A DNA stretch of 64,000 bases from Neoceratodus forsteri (lineage: Eukaryota > Chordata > Ceratodontiformes > Ceratodontidae), in contig CM057456.1 of the NCBI GenBank assembly GCA_016271365.2, positions 1,401,107,001-1,401,171,000 on the forward strand, read 5' to 3'. A program made the position numbers and the translations under genes. Shown piece by piece: positions 1-10,703 of this stretch (position 1 is the first letter of the stretch; every line of letters begins with the position of its first letter). A model generated the notes under the pieces. The model was given only the letters and a program-made list of their open reading frames with translations, had not been told where the DNA came from and did no database searches.

Positions 1-1160
1 GAGGCTTGTCCCTACCCATTCTAGCATATTTCAGAACAGACTGTCCCACCCTTTCCACTGTCATTCCTGGCATGGCCTCCACCCAAATGCGACTATGCCT
101 CTCCCCCTTGCTACCCCACCTAACTCCTTTTAGTACTGAGTCCCCCAGCACTAAGATTCCACCCCTCTTACTCCCTGCTTGCTTCCATTCATCTCCCTCT
201 CTCATTTCCAGCTCCTCTTCTTCCTCCTGCACATTATTTCCCCCTTTTACCCCTGTTGCAATTCTCCCAGCAGAACTTCCCCCCGCTCCAGTTTGGTCCA
301 GGCATTTATCAATTACTCCTCTAATTTCATCATTTCCCTCCTCCACCTTCTTCCTCTCTAGCAGTGCACAACTATTTTCTGAGGCCCTTCACAAATGCCC
401 GCCTCTCTCTTCATAGTAATCGGTTCTCTCCTTTCTACTCCATGACTTTTGCCACTTCTTCGCCTCCCTCACAAGTCCCTATCTCCTCCTTCCATTTGTC
501 TTTGTCGCCTGACCTGGTTTCCCGGCAATTGTTCTTCCTGGCCTGGGCCTTTGTCTCTGCTTCCCTCTTCTGACCCTCTCCTCACCACTGTTGGCTTAAA
601 TCGCCTCCGTCATCTCCCTTCTTCCTCCCTCCAGTATTGGGCTAAACCCACCCCCAATCTGCCTTGCCTGTCTTAGTTCCTCCTGCAGACCCTCAATCTC
701 CTTTCTAAGTTTTTCTATGTGGTTGCACACTAAACATCCTCACACACTCCAGGCAATTTTTAGAAAGACTGGTGCACCACAGTTGTTGCAGCCTACCACC
801 CTACCCATTGCTGTCGTTGCCCACCAGCGACCCCCCACCCTTCCAGATGCAGGATACCAAACACTCCCCCAAGTCTCCCCTCTCCTCCTCTATCAGTGCA
901 AAACATTTTCTTTATTTCCTTACCTCCTTTGTTGCACACGTTTAGATATATTGAGCAACTGCTTTTTATATTCCTATCCTTCCTATCCACTCTCAAAAAC
1001 AGACTTTAAGTAGCCATTGCACAACCTTCTTCAAACTCCTACTCCTCCTTTCCCCAATGCAATATCAATGCGAAGAAGTAATGAAAGCTCCTAGATTTGC
1101 ATTTACTTCCCTTCCACTGAGAGAGCAGTCACCTCTTCACTTGCTGCTGTTCCTTTCCTG
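1..1160 (-). mobile_element. CR1-A LINE, 5' region and ORF1 N-terminal part (cut by window start)
   Basis: This stretch is closely similar, base for base over about 1.1 kb, to 50326-51428, the 5' part of the CR1-A copy later in the window. It reads on the minus strand. Near 800-720 it encodes a Cys-rich segment (C-N-N-C, then C-L-V-C about 20 residues on) followed by a charged helical stretch, as at 50980-51083. Small indels break the frame, so it is a decayed copy. The similarity to the second copy stops at about 1160, which probably marks the 5' end of the shared sequence. The rest of ORF1 and all of ORF2 would lie to the left of base 1. CR1-clade LINEs typically encode an ORF1 protein with a zinc-binding N-terminus and an SGNH-hydrolase-like domain; the second domain is only partly in view here. 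Confidence 0.8.
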
Positions 1161-2200
1161 GTATGCCCCTCCTACTCCACACCCTTTACTATACCCAGTG
1201 TTTAGCTCCTGTCAATCAGATTTAACAGGGCATATAATCAAGAATTGGGGCGAAAAATTGCAGCAACCAAAGACAGCAAAGAATACACCACCACTACGCT
1301 TTAAATCCTCAACAGCCCAAAACAATTCTAAGTAAAGACAACAAAGAAAGTACTGTGTCACCAAAGCCCACAATCTAAGTCTAAAAAACAGCAATTACCA
1401 GTTACTGTAAAGCATTGAACTGAATATGCTTTCTTCCCCTTCTGCCTTCTATAACATTCAAAAATACATACATTTCTATCTCAGCTCTTTACCCTTACCA
1501 TCAAAAGGTAACTACAATCACAATAATCTACCTTCTACTAATACAGATTCTATCACAGAACCAGAGCACAATGCAAAAACATCTGCTGCTTAGCAACAAC
1601 AAACAGGTGACAACATACCAAGTTGATGTAGCTTTTTTTAAAATAGAAAAAAATGTAATCTTTTAAACCAGTAGAAATCAGCAGTCCCAAAAGCACCTTG
1701 AACTACAAGAAAGAACACAGTACCACACCTCTGCCACAATAACTAAACAGTTCTAAAACATTGGAGAAAGAAGAAAAAATCAGAGACTGCACAAAAAGAT
1801 ACAATGTACTATAAAGTATTAGGCAATAGTATACTCAGTTGTTTAACAGAGAAAATAAAGTACCTACCAAAACAGACAGAATACCCACAAATGACACTTA
1901 GGTTCTCAATATCAGACACCACCAAAGGCACACACAGAAAGGGTTTAAACTATAGTATTAAAATTTACCACATCAGAGTAGAAAGATAACACTAAATAAA
2001 TGTGTTGATCCTTCTGACTGCCAACGAATATCTACCACACAAATTTTATATCTTCCTGGAGCCTAGAGGGTTGTCTTTCACAATCACCTAAATTTACATA
2101 AAACAAAACAATTTTTAAACTGAAAATTATAGCACAAAGCACTTAGCTTTGGGAGCTCTTCTCAAACACAGCCACTCAGCTCAGAGTTCTAGAATCAGAA
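1161..2200. other. A-rich stretch with no recognised gene
   Basis: About 1 kb of AT-rich sequence without a recognisable domain, tandem repeat or element boundary. It lies between the 5' end of the CR1-A fragment and the broken 3' end of DIRS copy D1. The short open frames here look random. Confidence 0.5.
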
Positions 2201-3551
2201 TCACATGTTGTCCATCTGGACGGCTAGATGGCCGGGAAGGATGTATTGGTGAAGGGATTGGAAAGCGTACAACACTGCCCAAAGCTCGAGCACACTGATG
2301 TGGAGAGCTTGTTCTAGCTTGGACCAGGAGCCCTGGGTCTGATGAGGGCCTAGATGGGCTCCCCAACCTTCACCCGAGGCGTCTTTGGTTAGAGTCTGGG
2401 AGGGGGGAGGATGAAAGAAAAGAACTCCCTGAAACAGGTTCTCTCGAACCATCCACCATTGCAAGTCTCGAAGCATCGGCGAGGAGACCAGAACTGGATG
2501 ATCTAGGTCATCCTCTAGCTGGTCCCATTGGGAGCATAGAGTCCACTGAGAAATTCTCATGTGGAGTCGAGCGCGAGGAACCGTCGTGATAGCAGCCGCC
2601 ATGAGCCCAAGAAGGCGAATGCCCGACCTTGCAGAGACCGTCCTGCGGTGGGACAGCAGACTTATTTGGGTCTGGAGGGTGGACGCCCTGTCCGGAGGCA
2701 GGAAGTCCTTGCCCGTGGTCATATCAAGAATTGCCCCAATAAACTGTAGTCTCTGGGATGGGACCAGATGAGACTTGGAATGGTTGATGGTAATACCCAG
2801 GCAGACAAAAACCTGCTGGGTAAGGGAGAGGCAATGCAGGAGTTCCTCCCTGGACGAGGCTGCCAGGAGCCAATTGTCCAGGTACGGGAAAACCTGCACT
2901 CCATTGGTACGCAGGTGGGCCGCCACCACTGCCAGGCATATGGCAAACACTCAGGGGTCCGAGTATAGACCAAACGGGAGCGCCTTGAAGTGGTAGTGGT
3001 CACCCTGGAATGAAAAACGAAAGTATTTGTGATGGGATGTGCGAATGGGAAATGTGCAGATAAGCATCCTGCATATCCAAAGCACACAGCCATTGACCCG
3101 GCTGGAGGAGGGGCAGAAGGCTCTGCAAAGAGAGCATCCTGACCCTTTTGTATTCTATAAAAAGATTCAGGGAACTGAGATCTGAAATTGGTCTGAGATC
3201 TCCTGTCTTCTTTGGGACCAGGAAGGAATGGGAATAGTAATCCGTCCCATGCAGATGGAGGGGGACAGGTTCTATTGCCTGTTTCAGCAGGAGAGCCGAA
3301 ATTTCCTCCTGGACCAAGAGATGTTCCCTTGAATATGTCGACACCAGAGGGGGGTGACAAGGTGGTTTCTGAAGAAACTCTATCGAGTGTCCTTCTGCTA
3401 TGAGCTGGAGCACCCAAGAATCTGTGGTTATCCTCTCCCAGCCTGGAAGGTGGAGGGAAAACCTCCCTCCTACCGGTTCCTCCAGGGAGTCCGGAGGCTG
3501 TGGGAGAGGGGTGGAGTCAGGTGGTGTGGGGCAGTACCGCAGCTGAAGCAC
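2201..3551 (-). pseudogene. DIRS reverse transcriptase/RNase H (frameshifted, truncated)
   Basis: The first frame runs from 3551 to 3000. It has the usual DIRS entry segment (GGRFSLHLPGWERIT) and the A-box of the polymerase (ALDMQDAYLHI, typically S-L-D-L-Q-D-A-Y). A frameshift near 3000 leads into HFKALPFGLYSDP, then an in-frame stop before VFAICLAVVAAHL. The next frame runs to 2201. The catalytic box, normally Y-L-D-D-W-L-L, reads YLDNWLL: the second Asp is Asn (codon at 2873-2875), which should abolish polymerisation. RNase H follows (TKDASGEGWGAHLG) and ends at LAVQMDNM, where the sequence leaves the family. The stop replacing Arg before VFAICLA would fit CGA to TGA decay of a CpG. Confidence 0.85.
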
Positions 3552-3657
3552 CAGCTGCTTTTTTGGGCAGGGAGGCTTAGCAGCTGTGGGGGCCTGCCGT
3601 TTTGTGGCCCATCTTCCCTGGGTTCGCTTTGCCGATCTAGTTCATGTAAAGAGACGA

Positions 3658-6060
3658 CTATTGTTGATGGGGATGGTACATGGAATCGACTGAATTCAGT
3701 GCCATCCCCTTCTCTTGCAAATCGGTGATGATGTCCTTGACATCACCCCCGAAAAGCATCGACCCCCGGAAAGGTGCTTCCTGGATAGCAGACTGCACCT
3801 CCGGGACCAACCTTGACACACAGAGCCAAGCATGACGCCGTAAGCCTACAACAAAAGCTGAGCTCTGTCCAGCAGTGTCCACTGCATTGTATATCGCACG
3901 AAGCATGTGTCGACTGGCCGAACAAGCAGAGCGGACAAGATCAGCCAACTCCTGCTTGACTTGGGAGTCAGGCAGGGAGTCCAATTTGGCTTCCACCTGG
4001 TTCAGAATGGCCTTCTCATAGTCCCCCATATGGCCGAAATAATTTAGGGCCCTGATCCCCAGCATGGAGGAAGCGTAGATCTTTCTCCCATACTGGTCCA
4101 GAAGGTGTGATTCCTTATCAGGTGGTGACGAGCTGAGATGTTTGGGGTTGACCGACCGACCGTGAGTGGCGCTAATCACGACCGAGTCGGCCCGAGGGCG
4201 AGGATCCAGGAAATCAACACCCTCTGGAGCCTGATATAGCCTGTTCGACTTCCTAGGAAGAGGGACTAAAGCCGACAACTGTTTCCATATGGTAGTAACG
4301 AGGTCGGCGTGAGGCTCTATCCAGGGTGGCACCAAGGTGGGAGCTGTCACGGGCAGATCCAGATGTTCAGCGAGTTTCAGACGCTGAGGATCTGGTTCCA
4401 GGGAGTGCCACTGATGAACCTCCTGGATTTTCTTAAGCAACTCTGTAAATGAAGGATCTTCTGGAGGAGACTTCAGAGGAGTCCTTGGCCTGGGCTTTGA
4501 CGGAGAGCATGACTCGTCGTCTCTCTCGGAACAACCGTTGGAAGAATCCACAGAGTCCAAGGGTGAAGAGGAAAAAGACTCCCTTTCCCAACCCGGGGGA
4601 GGAACGGACCCCTTGGGAAGCCCCCGGGGAAGCGTGTCCTGCCCCCTCTGGATCCAGACGGAAGAACCCTGGAATCTGGAGGTGGTGAGGGAGTGTGCCG
4701 CCTCGGACGTACAGGAACCTGGGACAGTACCGTCATCGGAAGGCGGCTCTTGAAATCTTTGGAGAGCTGAGCCTTGGCCTCAGCCCACCAGGAGGCCAAA
4801 GTCTCCTGCAGGTCAACCGGCAGCTGTGAGGGCGGTGGAGGAGGAGGAGGCAGGGGATAAGGATACGGATTATACCCGTAAGGAGCGTATCCAAAACCCA
4901 GCGGCAGGTAGCCCGGCGTCGGGTATTGTGGCGTTGGAAAAACCGGCGTCTGGTACTGTGGCGCCGGATACTGCAGTCCAGGGTATGCCAGAGTCGGACA
5001 GGACGGAGGGTACCCGGGAGCCGGGGGTGGGGCTGCCGGAGCAGACGGCCCAGCCGGTGGCCTCACGGGTGGGTCCACATTGGAGGGCCCGGAGGGCAGG
5101 GGGCCCGACAGGAGCGGGTTGTCTCCCGGAGTCGGTAGTACCAGCGCCAGGGCCGGCCTTGGAGGCCCTGGCATCGGAGGCACCAACGTCAGAGGGGCCG
5201 GCGTCCGGGGAGCCATCAGATCCGGCGCACGAGGTGGAGGGAGGTCTGACGGAGGAGGAAGGTCCCCAGCATTGCCCGGGGATAAGGGGAGAAATCCCCG
5301 GGGTCGGGCTGGGGAGACTCTGGGTCCCCAGATGGCAGCGAAGGCTGCGGGGAACCGGCTACGGCGGACGTGGGAGGGTCCGTTGTCGGTTCCTTCGCCA
5401 GCAGGATGTCAGACAAGCCGACGTGTGGCTTGAGGGTGAGCTCCCGGCGGACACCGGAGGAGCCGGCATCCAACTTATGGGAGCCATCACCAAAGGCAGG
5501 TCGAGTAGAGAGATCAGCCTGGTCTGGTGGAGTGAAGGCCGCCCGCCGCCCAGAAGGGTCGGGTGTCTTACCGGCCCTCTCCGGGCGGACGTAGGAGGAG
5601 CCGACGCCCGACTTACCGGAGTCGCCTACAGTGGTAGGCCGCAAGCCTGTGGCTGAACCAGGGCGGAGGCCTCCAATTGCCGGAGGCGCCCACAAAGCCC
5701 GAGCGAGCCAGATGGGCCAACGCCCCCTCGGAAACCTCCAAGCGGTAATTGCCGAGAGTGGTCCCCGGAAGGGGACGTTACCTGTGTCCCGGCGACTCCC
5801 AAGGGAGATGCGGTAGAGGAGGCCTTGTCCCAGTGCCTCTCCTCTTTCTTCCGATGGCCTTCGGGGGAAGTGGACACCTGCCTCAGTTTTTTGACCTCCT
5901 TTTCCACTGAACTCATTTTCTTCTTCTTCAGAATATGGGCTTCCACGGATCGCTGCCGCCTTTTCCGGGTAGCCGCGTTGAAACTGAGGCAGTGCTGGCA
6001 CTTCTCGACCCGGTGATTGGGGCCTAGGCAGACCAGGCACAGGGGAAGCTGTCCTGTCAC
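3658..6060 (-). pseudogene. DIRS gag-like ORF1 with zinc knuckle and LAP2alpha-like C-terminal domain
   Basis: The start at 6060 gives MTGQLPLCLVCLGPNH, a zinc-knuckle-like C-x2-C-x4-H-x4-C motif, then a basic K-rich stretch. The reading frame shifts near 5630, 5220 and 4480. The middle (about 5216-4700) is Pro/Tyr-rich with repeated P-x-P-x-Y-P-T-P units. The C-terminal part (4560-3658) is a continuous 300-residue frame with a helical domain (QYGRKIYASSMLGIRALNYF). This resembles the DIRS gag domain that, in mammals, is known to have given rise to the alpha-specific exon of lamina-associated polypeptide 2 (LAP2alpha). The likely role is capsid or RNA-binding. The copy is inactive because of the frameshifts. 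Confidence 0.75.
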
Positions 6061-6416
6061 GTATGGTTAGGCGCCATACTACACCCTATTTTTGTACCGG
6101 AGGGTGTAGGGGACTACACACACCGATCGATGGTACCTGACGCAATGTAAAAAGCACTATTTAGTAAAAAATGACGTAAGATAGGGCTGACGGCGATGAA
6201 CTTCTCCGCCGAGGCGCAACGAGCCAACGGCGGAAAGAACTGGACGTCGGAGCATCAGGGACCGCCTTTATACCGACGGCTCCTGATGCCGGGTCATCTG
6301 ATGTGGGGCGGTCCTCACCAGGGACTGCTAGCCAGAAATTTTTCCATGAGGTCCTGCCGCCTGCCGGCGTCAGTCCTATATGTAATTACCTACTGCAATT
6401 ACCTGCCTCTCGAAGT
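6061..6416 (-). repeat. D1 5' terminal region
   Basis: A GC- and CpG-rich stretch directly upstream of the D1 gag start, ending at a TCTCGAAG boundary where the tail of an L2-like LINE begins. It contains a short hairpin (arms near 6202-6210 and 6232-6242, TTCTCCGCC against GGCGGAAAG). The position and composition fit a DIRS 5' terminal repeat with promoter. The partner repeat is absent because the 3' end is truncated. Confidence 0.5.
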
Positions 6417-6423
6417 AAGATCT

Positions 6424-7930
6424 AAATTTATTTATTTATTTAGCTTTTGGTGACCGGGTAAGCCCACTGAGACCAGAGGTCCCTTTTTCAGGGGCGACCA
6501 GGAATTTGTTACAGTAGAATACATACATTGGTATCAATATACAGTAGTTACAGTTGATACATACAATGGAATAGGTATTAAGAAATTAACACGGAAACAG
6601 CAGGCTCACAAAGTGTTAGGTGCAAAGTACATTTAGCAATTTTGCATAAGAGTTTCATGGGAGAAATAGAAATGGCAATAGTAGCGACAGCATGACAACA
6701 GGCCCAGGCAGGGGGCTAGCGATTACAACCACAGAGGTTAAGTTCCTGAAGGTACACTTTGAGGCCTGACTTAAACCCTTGGAGAGTAGGCTTGTCAACC
6801 AGACTTGCTGGTAGGGTATTCCATAAGTGCAGAGCAGCACAGTGAAAAGAGCGCTTACCTTGGTTAGTGCAAACCCGAGGGATGTCGAGGGGACGGCTTG
6901 CAGAGGATCGCATGTTATGACACTGTATTTTAGGAGTGAGCAGCCCACTCAGATGGGGAAGAGGGCCAAAGGTGGTGAATTTAAAGGCCAAACAAACAGA
7001 GGACTAGGCCAACTTGTGCCATAAGGTGGGCCAGTTGAGGTCCTCAAGAACCTCACAGTGATGTCTCCTGGGGGAGGAGTTGGTAGCGAAGTGTGCCACC
7101 CGTGGTAGAGCACAGAAAGTTTGCTAAGCTCCTTCTCCTGGAGGAACTGTAGTGGAGGGCCCCATATAGGATGGAGAGGAGAAGGGTGCAGTTGGCTATG
7201 GCGTGTCGCGCCTCGCCAGAAAGAGACTTACCCAGCCGGTAGAAGTCCAAGCCTCTGGTGGATGAATCAAGTTAAGATGTCGATGTGGGGTTTGTAGGAT
7301 AGCTCCTGGTCAAGGAGGATCCCAAGGTACTTAATCCTGTCTATGACCTCAACTCTCTTCCCTTGGGCTGTGTTGAGCTGGAGTAGTTCGCATCTGTCAG
7401 TACCCAGGTGTCTGGTCCCAAATAGAACAGCCTTGGTTTTATCTTCATTCAGCACAAAAAGAGTTAGAGGAGAACCAGGCCTCAACAGCAGAGAGACTGG
7501 CCTGCAGTTTGGCAGAGATGACATTAGGTAGCGGGTTACTGCAGTAGACAACAGTGTCATCCATATATAGGATGAGGTTGCTCAGCCCGCAGACCCCCTC
7601 AATGTCATTGACAAAAAGGGTGAATAGTAGGGGACCCAGGACCGAGCCCTGGGGTTCCCCAGAGACCACAGTTCTGGTGCTAGATTGTGTTCCTCGCCAA
7701 CAAACTTTCTGGGTTCGATTGATCAGCTAGCTCTCGAACCAAGAGAGTGAGTGCACATCCAGTCCTAGTTGGTAGAGTTTGGAAAGGAGAAGTTTGTGGC
7801 TGACCAAGTCAAATGCCTTGGACAGGTCAATGAATAAAATACTCCCTTCTTTCTGTTTAGAATGCTGGAGACAGAACTCCAAGCTGCTTATCAGATGGCC
7901 ATTAGGAAACTGAAACAGCTTGTTAAATAT
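6424..7930 (-). mobile_element. L2/Jockey-like LINE, 5'-truncated (L-a)
   Basis: A minus-strand non-LTR retrotransposon truncated inside the reverse transcriptase at about 7930. Its 3' end at 6424-6445 is a run of AAATA units on the minus strand. The last about 70 nt before the tail (6445-6515) closely resemble the tails of a LINE fragment near 12690, a tRNA-SINE ending at 24062 and a CORE-SINE at 39636-39735. This points to a LINE whose enzyme recognises that tail. The exact clade (L2, Rex1 or a relative) needs a tree; I am sure only that it is not CR1-A, -B or -C. Confidence 0.8.
6716..7925 (-). pseudogene. LINE reverse transcriptase remnant with YMDD box
   Basis: In order from the high end: palm segment FIDLSKAFDLV near 7830; SGEPQGSVLGPLLF near 7650 (normally SGVPQGS); the catalytic box reads LYMDDTVVYC near 7560 where LINEs usually have YADD or FADD; then DKTKAVLFGTR and IKYLGILLDQELSY. 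The C-terminal piece (6991-6716) has the AALHLWNTLPASL pattern common at the end of LINE ORF2. Stops occur, for example, after WFES near 7730 and through 7250-7000. Ala to Met at the YxDD position takes two base changes, so it may be a subfamily feature rather than decay. Confidence 0.75.
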
Positions 7931-8246
7931 TGGTTAGCTATTAAACTGGAGATGTATTTACCCCCTTGGAAATGCAACAACTTGCACATTTAAATACTTA
8001 GCATTTAAACATTTTCTTGCTACTAGCTTCAGTTGGGCAGGTATTGTCTTTCAAGAAAGATTCATACCTCATAAATGACACCCTTACCCAGCAATGAATC
8101 TAAAAGGATTTATACTGTTTCTTAACCTCTTAAGACACTATCTGATAAGCACCGTCTCAGACATATGCTAGGTCTTCTGTGAACTATCTAGGCTAAATAT
8201 ACAGACATCAGCAGGCATATTTTACTATGCTTTGTGGGAAAAAATA
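7931..8246. other. AT-rich stretch with one half of a short direct repeat
   Basis: No gene seen. 8163-8225 is about 80% similar to 9141-9201 (shared core GTCTTCTGTGAACTA then AGGCTAAATATA then GGCATATT), in the same orientation. These may be two pieces of one older repeat split by the later insertions. Confidence 0.45.
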
Positions 8247-8690
8247 TATTATGTAATATGTATACCCTTGAGGAAAGGAGGGAGAAAGGAGACATGATAG
8301 AAACTTTCAAATACCTCAAGGGAATCAACAAAGTCCAAGAGGGTGGCATCTTTCAGAAAAAGAGATGTACAAGAACAAGGGGGCACAATTTGAAGATAGA
8401 GGGGGAACGGCTCAGAGATAATGTGAGGAAGTATTTTTTCACACAGAGGGTTGTGGATGCATGGAACAGCCTCCCTGAGGAGGTCGTGGAGTCAAGAACA
8501 GTGGGGGAATTCAAGAATGCATGGGACAGACATAAGGTAGTCCTAGTGGGGGGTAGGAGGAAGTAAGCTGTTGGTTAATTAGGATCTGCAGCTTATCTAT
8601 TAGGTAGGAAAATGGGCAGACTAGGTGGGCCAAGCAGTCCTTATCTGCTATCAAATTCTATGTTTCTATGTTTGCATGTTTCTATTACGC
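8247..8690 (+). mobile_element. CR1-B LINE 3' fragment
   Basis: A strongly 5'-truncated LINE with only the last about 100 codons of ORF2 (8249-8566: YTLEERREKGDMIETFKYLKG, then RKYFFTQRVVDAWNSLPEEV) and the 3' untranslated region. It matches 47775-48165 at the end of the CR1-B copy. It ends in CR1-type short 3' repeats (TCTATGTTTCTATGTTTGCATGTTTC region, 8660-8687). A perfect target duplication was not found. Confidence 0.85.
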
Positions 8691-8698
8691 TACAGCAA

Positions 8699-8729
8699 AC
8701 ACATACACACACACACACATATATACTGT
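8699..8729. repeat. (AC)n/(AT)n microsatellite
   Basis: A short dinucleotide run directly after the CR1-B fragment tail. Confidence 0.8.
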
Positions 8730-9290
8730 ACACACCATCCTCATGACCATAACATTCAAAATAAAATACTGCAATGTAATATGTTATAAAACAATAAAGA
8801 AACTGTTTGTTTATGTCAGAGAATACAGTAAAGTTCAGTTTACAGTAGATTTCCTTTAAATATTTCTTATCCTATATTTTGTGTCCTGGATAGCGAAGGG
8901 GAGATGCTACATCTCATTGTCATAGGGATCTTCATTTACACAATTTTTGCACTGTATTTACTCAGGATGACCCACATTAGGTGCAATATCTTGTTTTCAG
9001 TTGGGTCATGATGTTACCATTTTTATAATGTATTTATTCAGGGTAGCCTAGTCCAGATGTAAAATATTTTCAGTGCGTTCTGATTTTACTCAATGCAGCA
9101 TAATATTGTGTAGATATAGAGCCCCACTGAAAATAAGATGCCATGTCTTCTGTGAACTAGCCAGGCTAAATATATAGTAATTGGAAGGCATATTCTAGGA
9201 AAACACATTGTAAAAATGTGTAAAAGGAAGACCACATTGAAACTGCCTCTCAGCAGATCTGCACTGTGTAAATTCATTAGAAATAAAGGG
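8730..9290. other. AT-rich stretch, no gene
   Basis: Contains the second copy of the about 60-nt direct repeat (9141-9201). A shorter internal similarity (…GCAATATCTTGTTTTCAGT near 8985 and TAAAATATTTTCAGTG near 9060) suggests an old tandem element. No open frame of interest. Confidence 0.45.
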
Positions 9291-9296
9291 TCCTGC

Positions 9297-9897
9297 CGGC
9301 CCGTCAGTGCAGCAGCTGGATTTCTGCTTGCGATGCTGGCAACCCGGGGTCGGGAATGGACTCGGGTCGCTGGAGGGCCAGCCAGGGAAGAAGGCTTGAG
9401 CGTCCGATGACTGCTCACCTTCTCCAGGGGGGAGGGTGGGGATGTGGTCTGGCACCTGCTGACCCCCAGTAGAGAGCAAGGGTATAACAGTGTGTCATAC
9501 AACTAACTAGGGGGTGCTCCAGACGTCGGCGTACACCTTGACGTCATGGCATGCCACGCCCCCAGTGGAGAAAAGGGAAAATTGTCCTCCGCTCGACCGG
9601 ATGATGGCCATCCAGTCCCTCTACCGCCACAAGTACCCTGGTCAGGCTCTAGAGACTACCTCAGCAGCACCAGAAGGGTCAAATGTTGTGCTTGATGGCC
9701 CCCGCTGGCGCCCTTCTCCTTGGAGGAGAATCCATCCGATGAAGGGTTACACCGGATTACCCCGAGGGTGGCTGCCATTTAAGGTGGAAGACAGTGGCAA
9801 TGGGCAGGACTGCGAGTCAGCAGTAGGAGAACAAGACCAATGATGGCCCGAAGGAGAGGCTGACGGGGGAGACATGGGGAGGATAAAAAAAAGAAAA
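9297..9897 (+). mobile_element. SINE-S copy S1 (tRNA-derived head, A-rich tail)
   Basis: The first about 65 nt are tRNA-like, with an A-box-like segment at 9297-9312 and a B-box-like CCGGGGTCGGGAATGG at 9343-9358. The next about 70 nt (TTGAGCGTCC, GACTGCTCACCTTCTCC) match S3 at 39868-39900. The unit ends in an A/G-rich tail (9885-9905). This is the same family as S2, S3 and S4. Polymerase III would transcribe it; it encodes no protein. Confidence 0.65.
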
Positions 9898-9971
9898 GAA
9901 AAAATGGGTAAAAGCATCCTAAAAGCTCTCCACAGCCATATCAGCTTTGATCAGACTTTGTTTTAACTATG

Positions 9972-10425
9972 TCACTGTACATGCGTCATATTGGAAAACT
10001 GAGTAATGTTGCACTTTATAAACAAAAAAAAAAAAAAATGGAAATCAAATGTGTTTGTAATTATAACCTCCTTAGAGACACTGCATGTGCCAGCCAGGAC
10101 CCTTGAAGCAGAGTCGCTGGTGTCCACAGCTATGTGGAATTGGTACTTAGTGGCATCCAGTGCTGATGTGGCTGTGTCAGCCATGCTCTGTGCCACTTCA
10201 CTGTTCACTTTTCGATGAGTGCCAGGAATTAATTCCATTGTCATGTACTCTGCTGACAGCATATGTCTTGTGTCAACTGTCTGCTCCCTTCCTTTTTCAT
10301 GAAGAGCGCCAGAGACATGTTTTCCTTTTGGTTTTTTTATTTGCAGACCGTGTTTGTAGTGCCTGCGCTTGCATTCTTTTACTTTTGCCATCATTAGACT
10401 CAGGGTTCCCCCTTTCAGACACCCT
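9972..10425 (-). pseudogene. D2 gag-like ORF1, middle part
   Basis: On the minus strand it encodes KGREQTVDTRHMLSAEYM, matching KGREQTVDTRQMPSAQDM in D3 (near 32310), then an Ala-rich helical stretch (MADTATSALDAT) typical of DIRS gag. A frameshift near 10270 separates this from the upstream K/R-rich part. The frame then enters the TIR element at 10426. No function is likely to remain. Confidence 0.6.
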
Positions 10426-10655
10426 GGGCCAGATTTTCAAAAGCCGCTGTAGCATGGCACAAGGTGCGCTGAACCCCCACTTGCTGTGAGCCAGGGACCC
10501 TGCGCTAGATTTTCATAGAAGTCGGGTCCTGGCGCAATACCCCAAAGATGCCTCAAGCAGCCCCATGCATCAATGATATGGTGCACCAGAGGGGTTTGGC
10601 GGTAGCTGCCAATCAGCCCCTGGCCTCTGAAATCCCAGTTCCTGGAGTACCTGCA

Positions 10656-10703
<48 letters not shown>

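Larger units (their letters stand above)
2201..6416 (-). mobile_element. DIRS-like retroelement copy D1 (5' end, gag, RT/RNase H; recombinase missing)
   Basis: A minus-strand DIRS-type element. Reading from the high-coordinate end it has a GC-rich 5' terminal region (6061-6416), a gag-like ORF1 with an N-terminal zinc knuckle (6060-3658) and a reverse transcriptase/RNase H ORF (3551-2201). DIRS elements normally also carry a tyrosine recombinase and terminal/internal repeats. Here similarity stops abruptly inside RNase H at about 2205, so the recombinase and 3' end are lost. Both ORFs carry frameshifts and stops, so the copy is dead. Its 5' region and gag differ clearly from copies D2 and D3, so it is a separate subfamily. 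Confidence 0.85.

Noticed and set aside
4826..5656. 276-residue plus-strand frame
   Set aside because: Shadow of the Pro-rich DIRS gag on the opposite strand.
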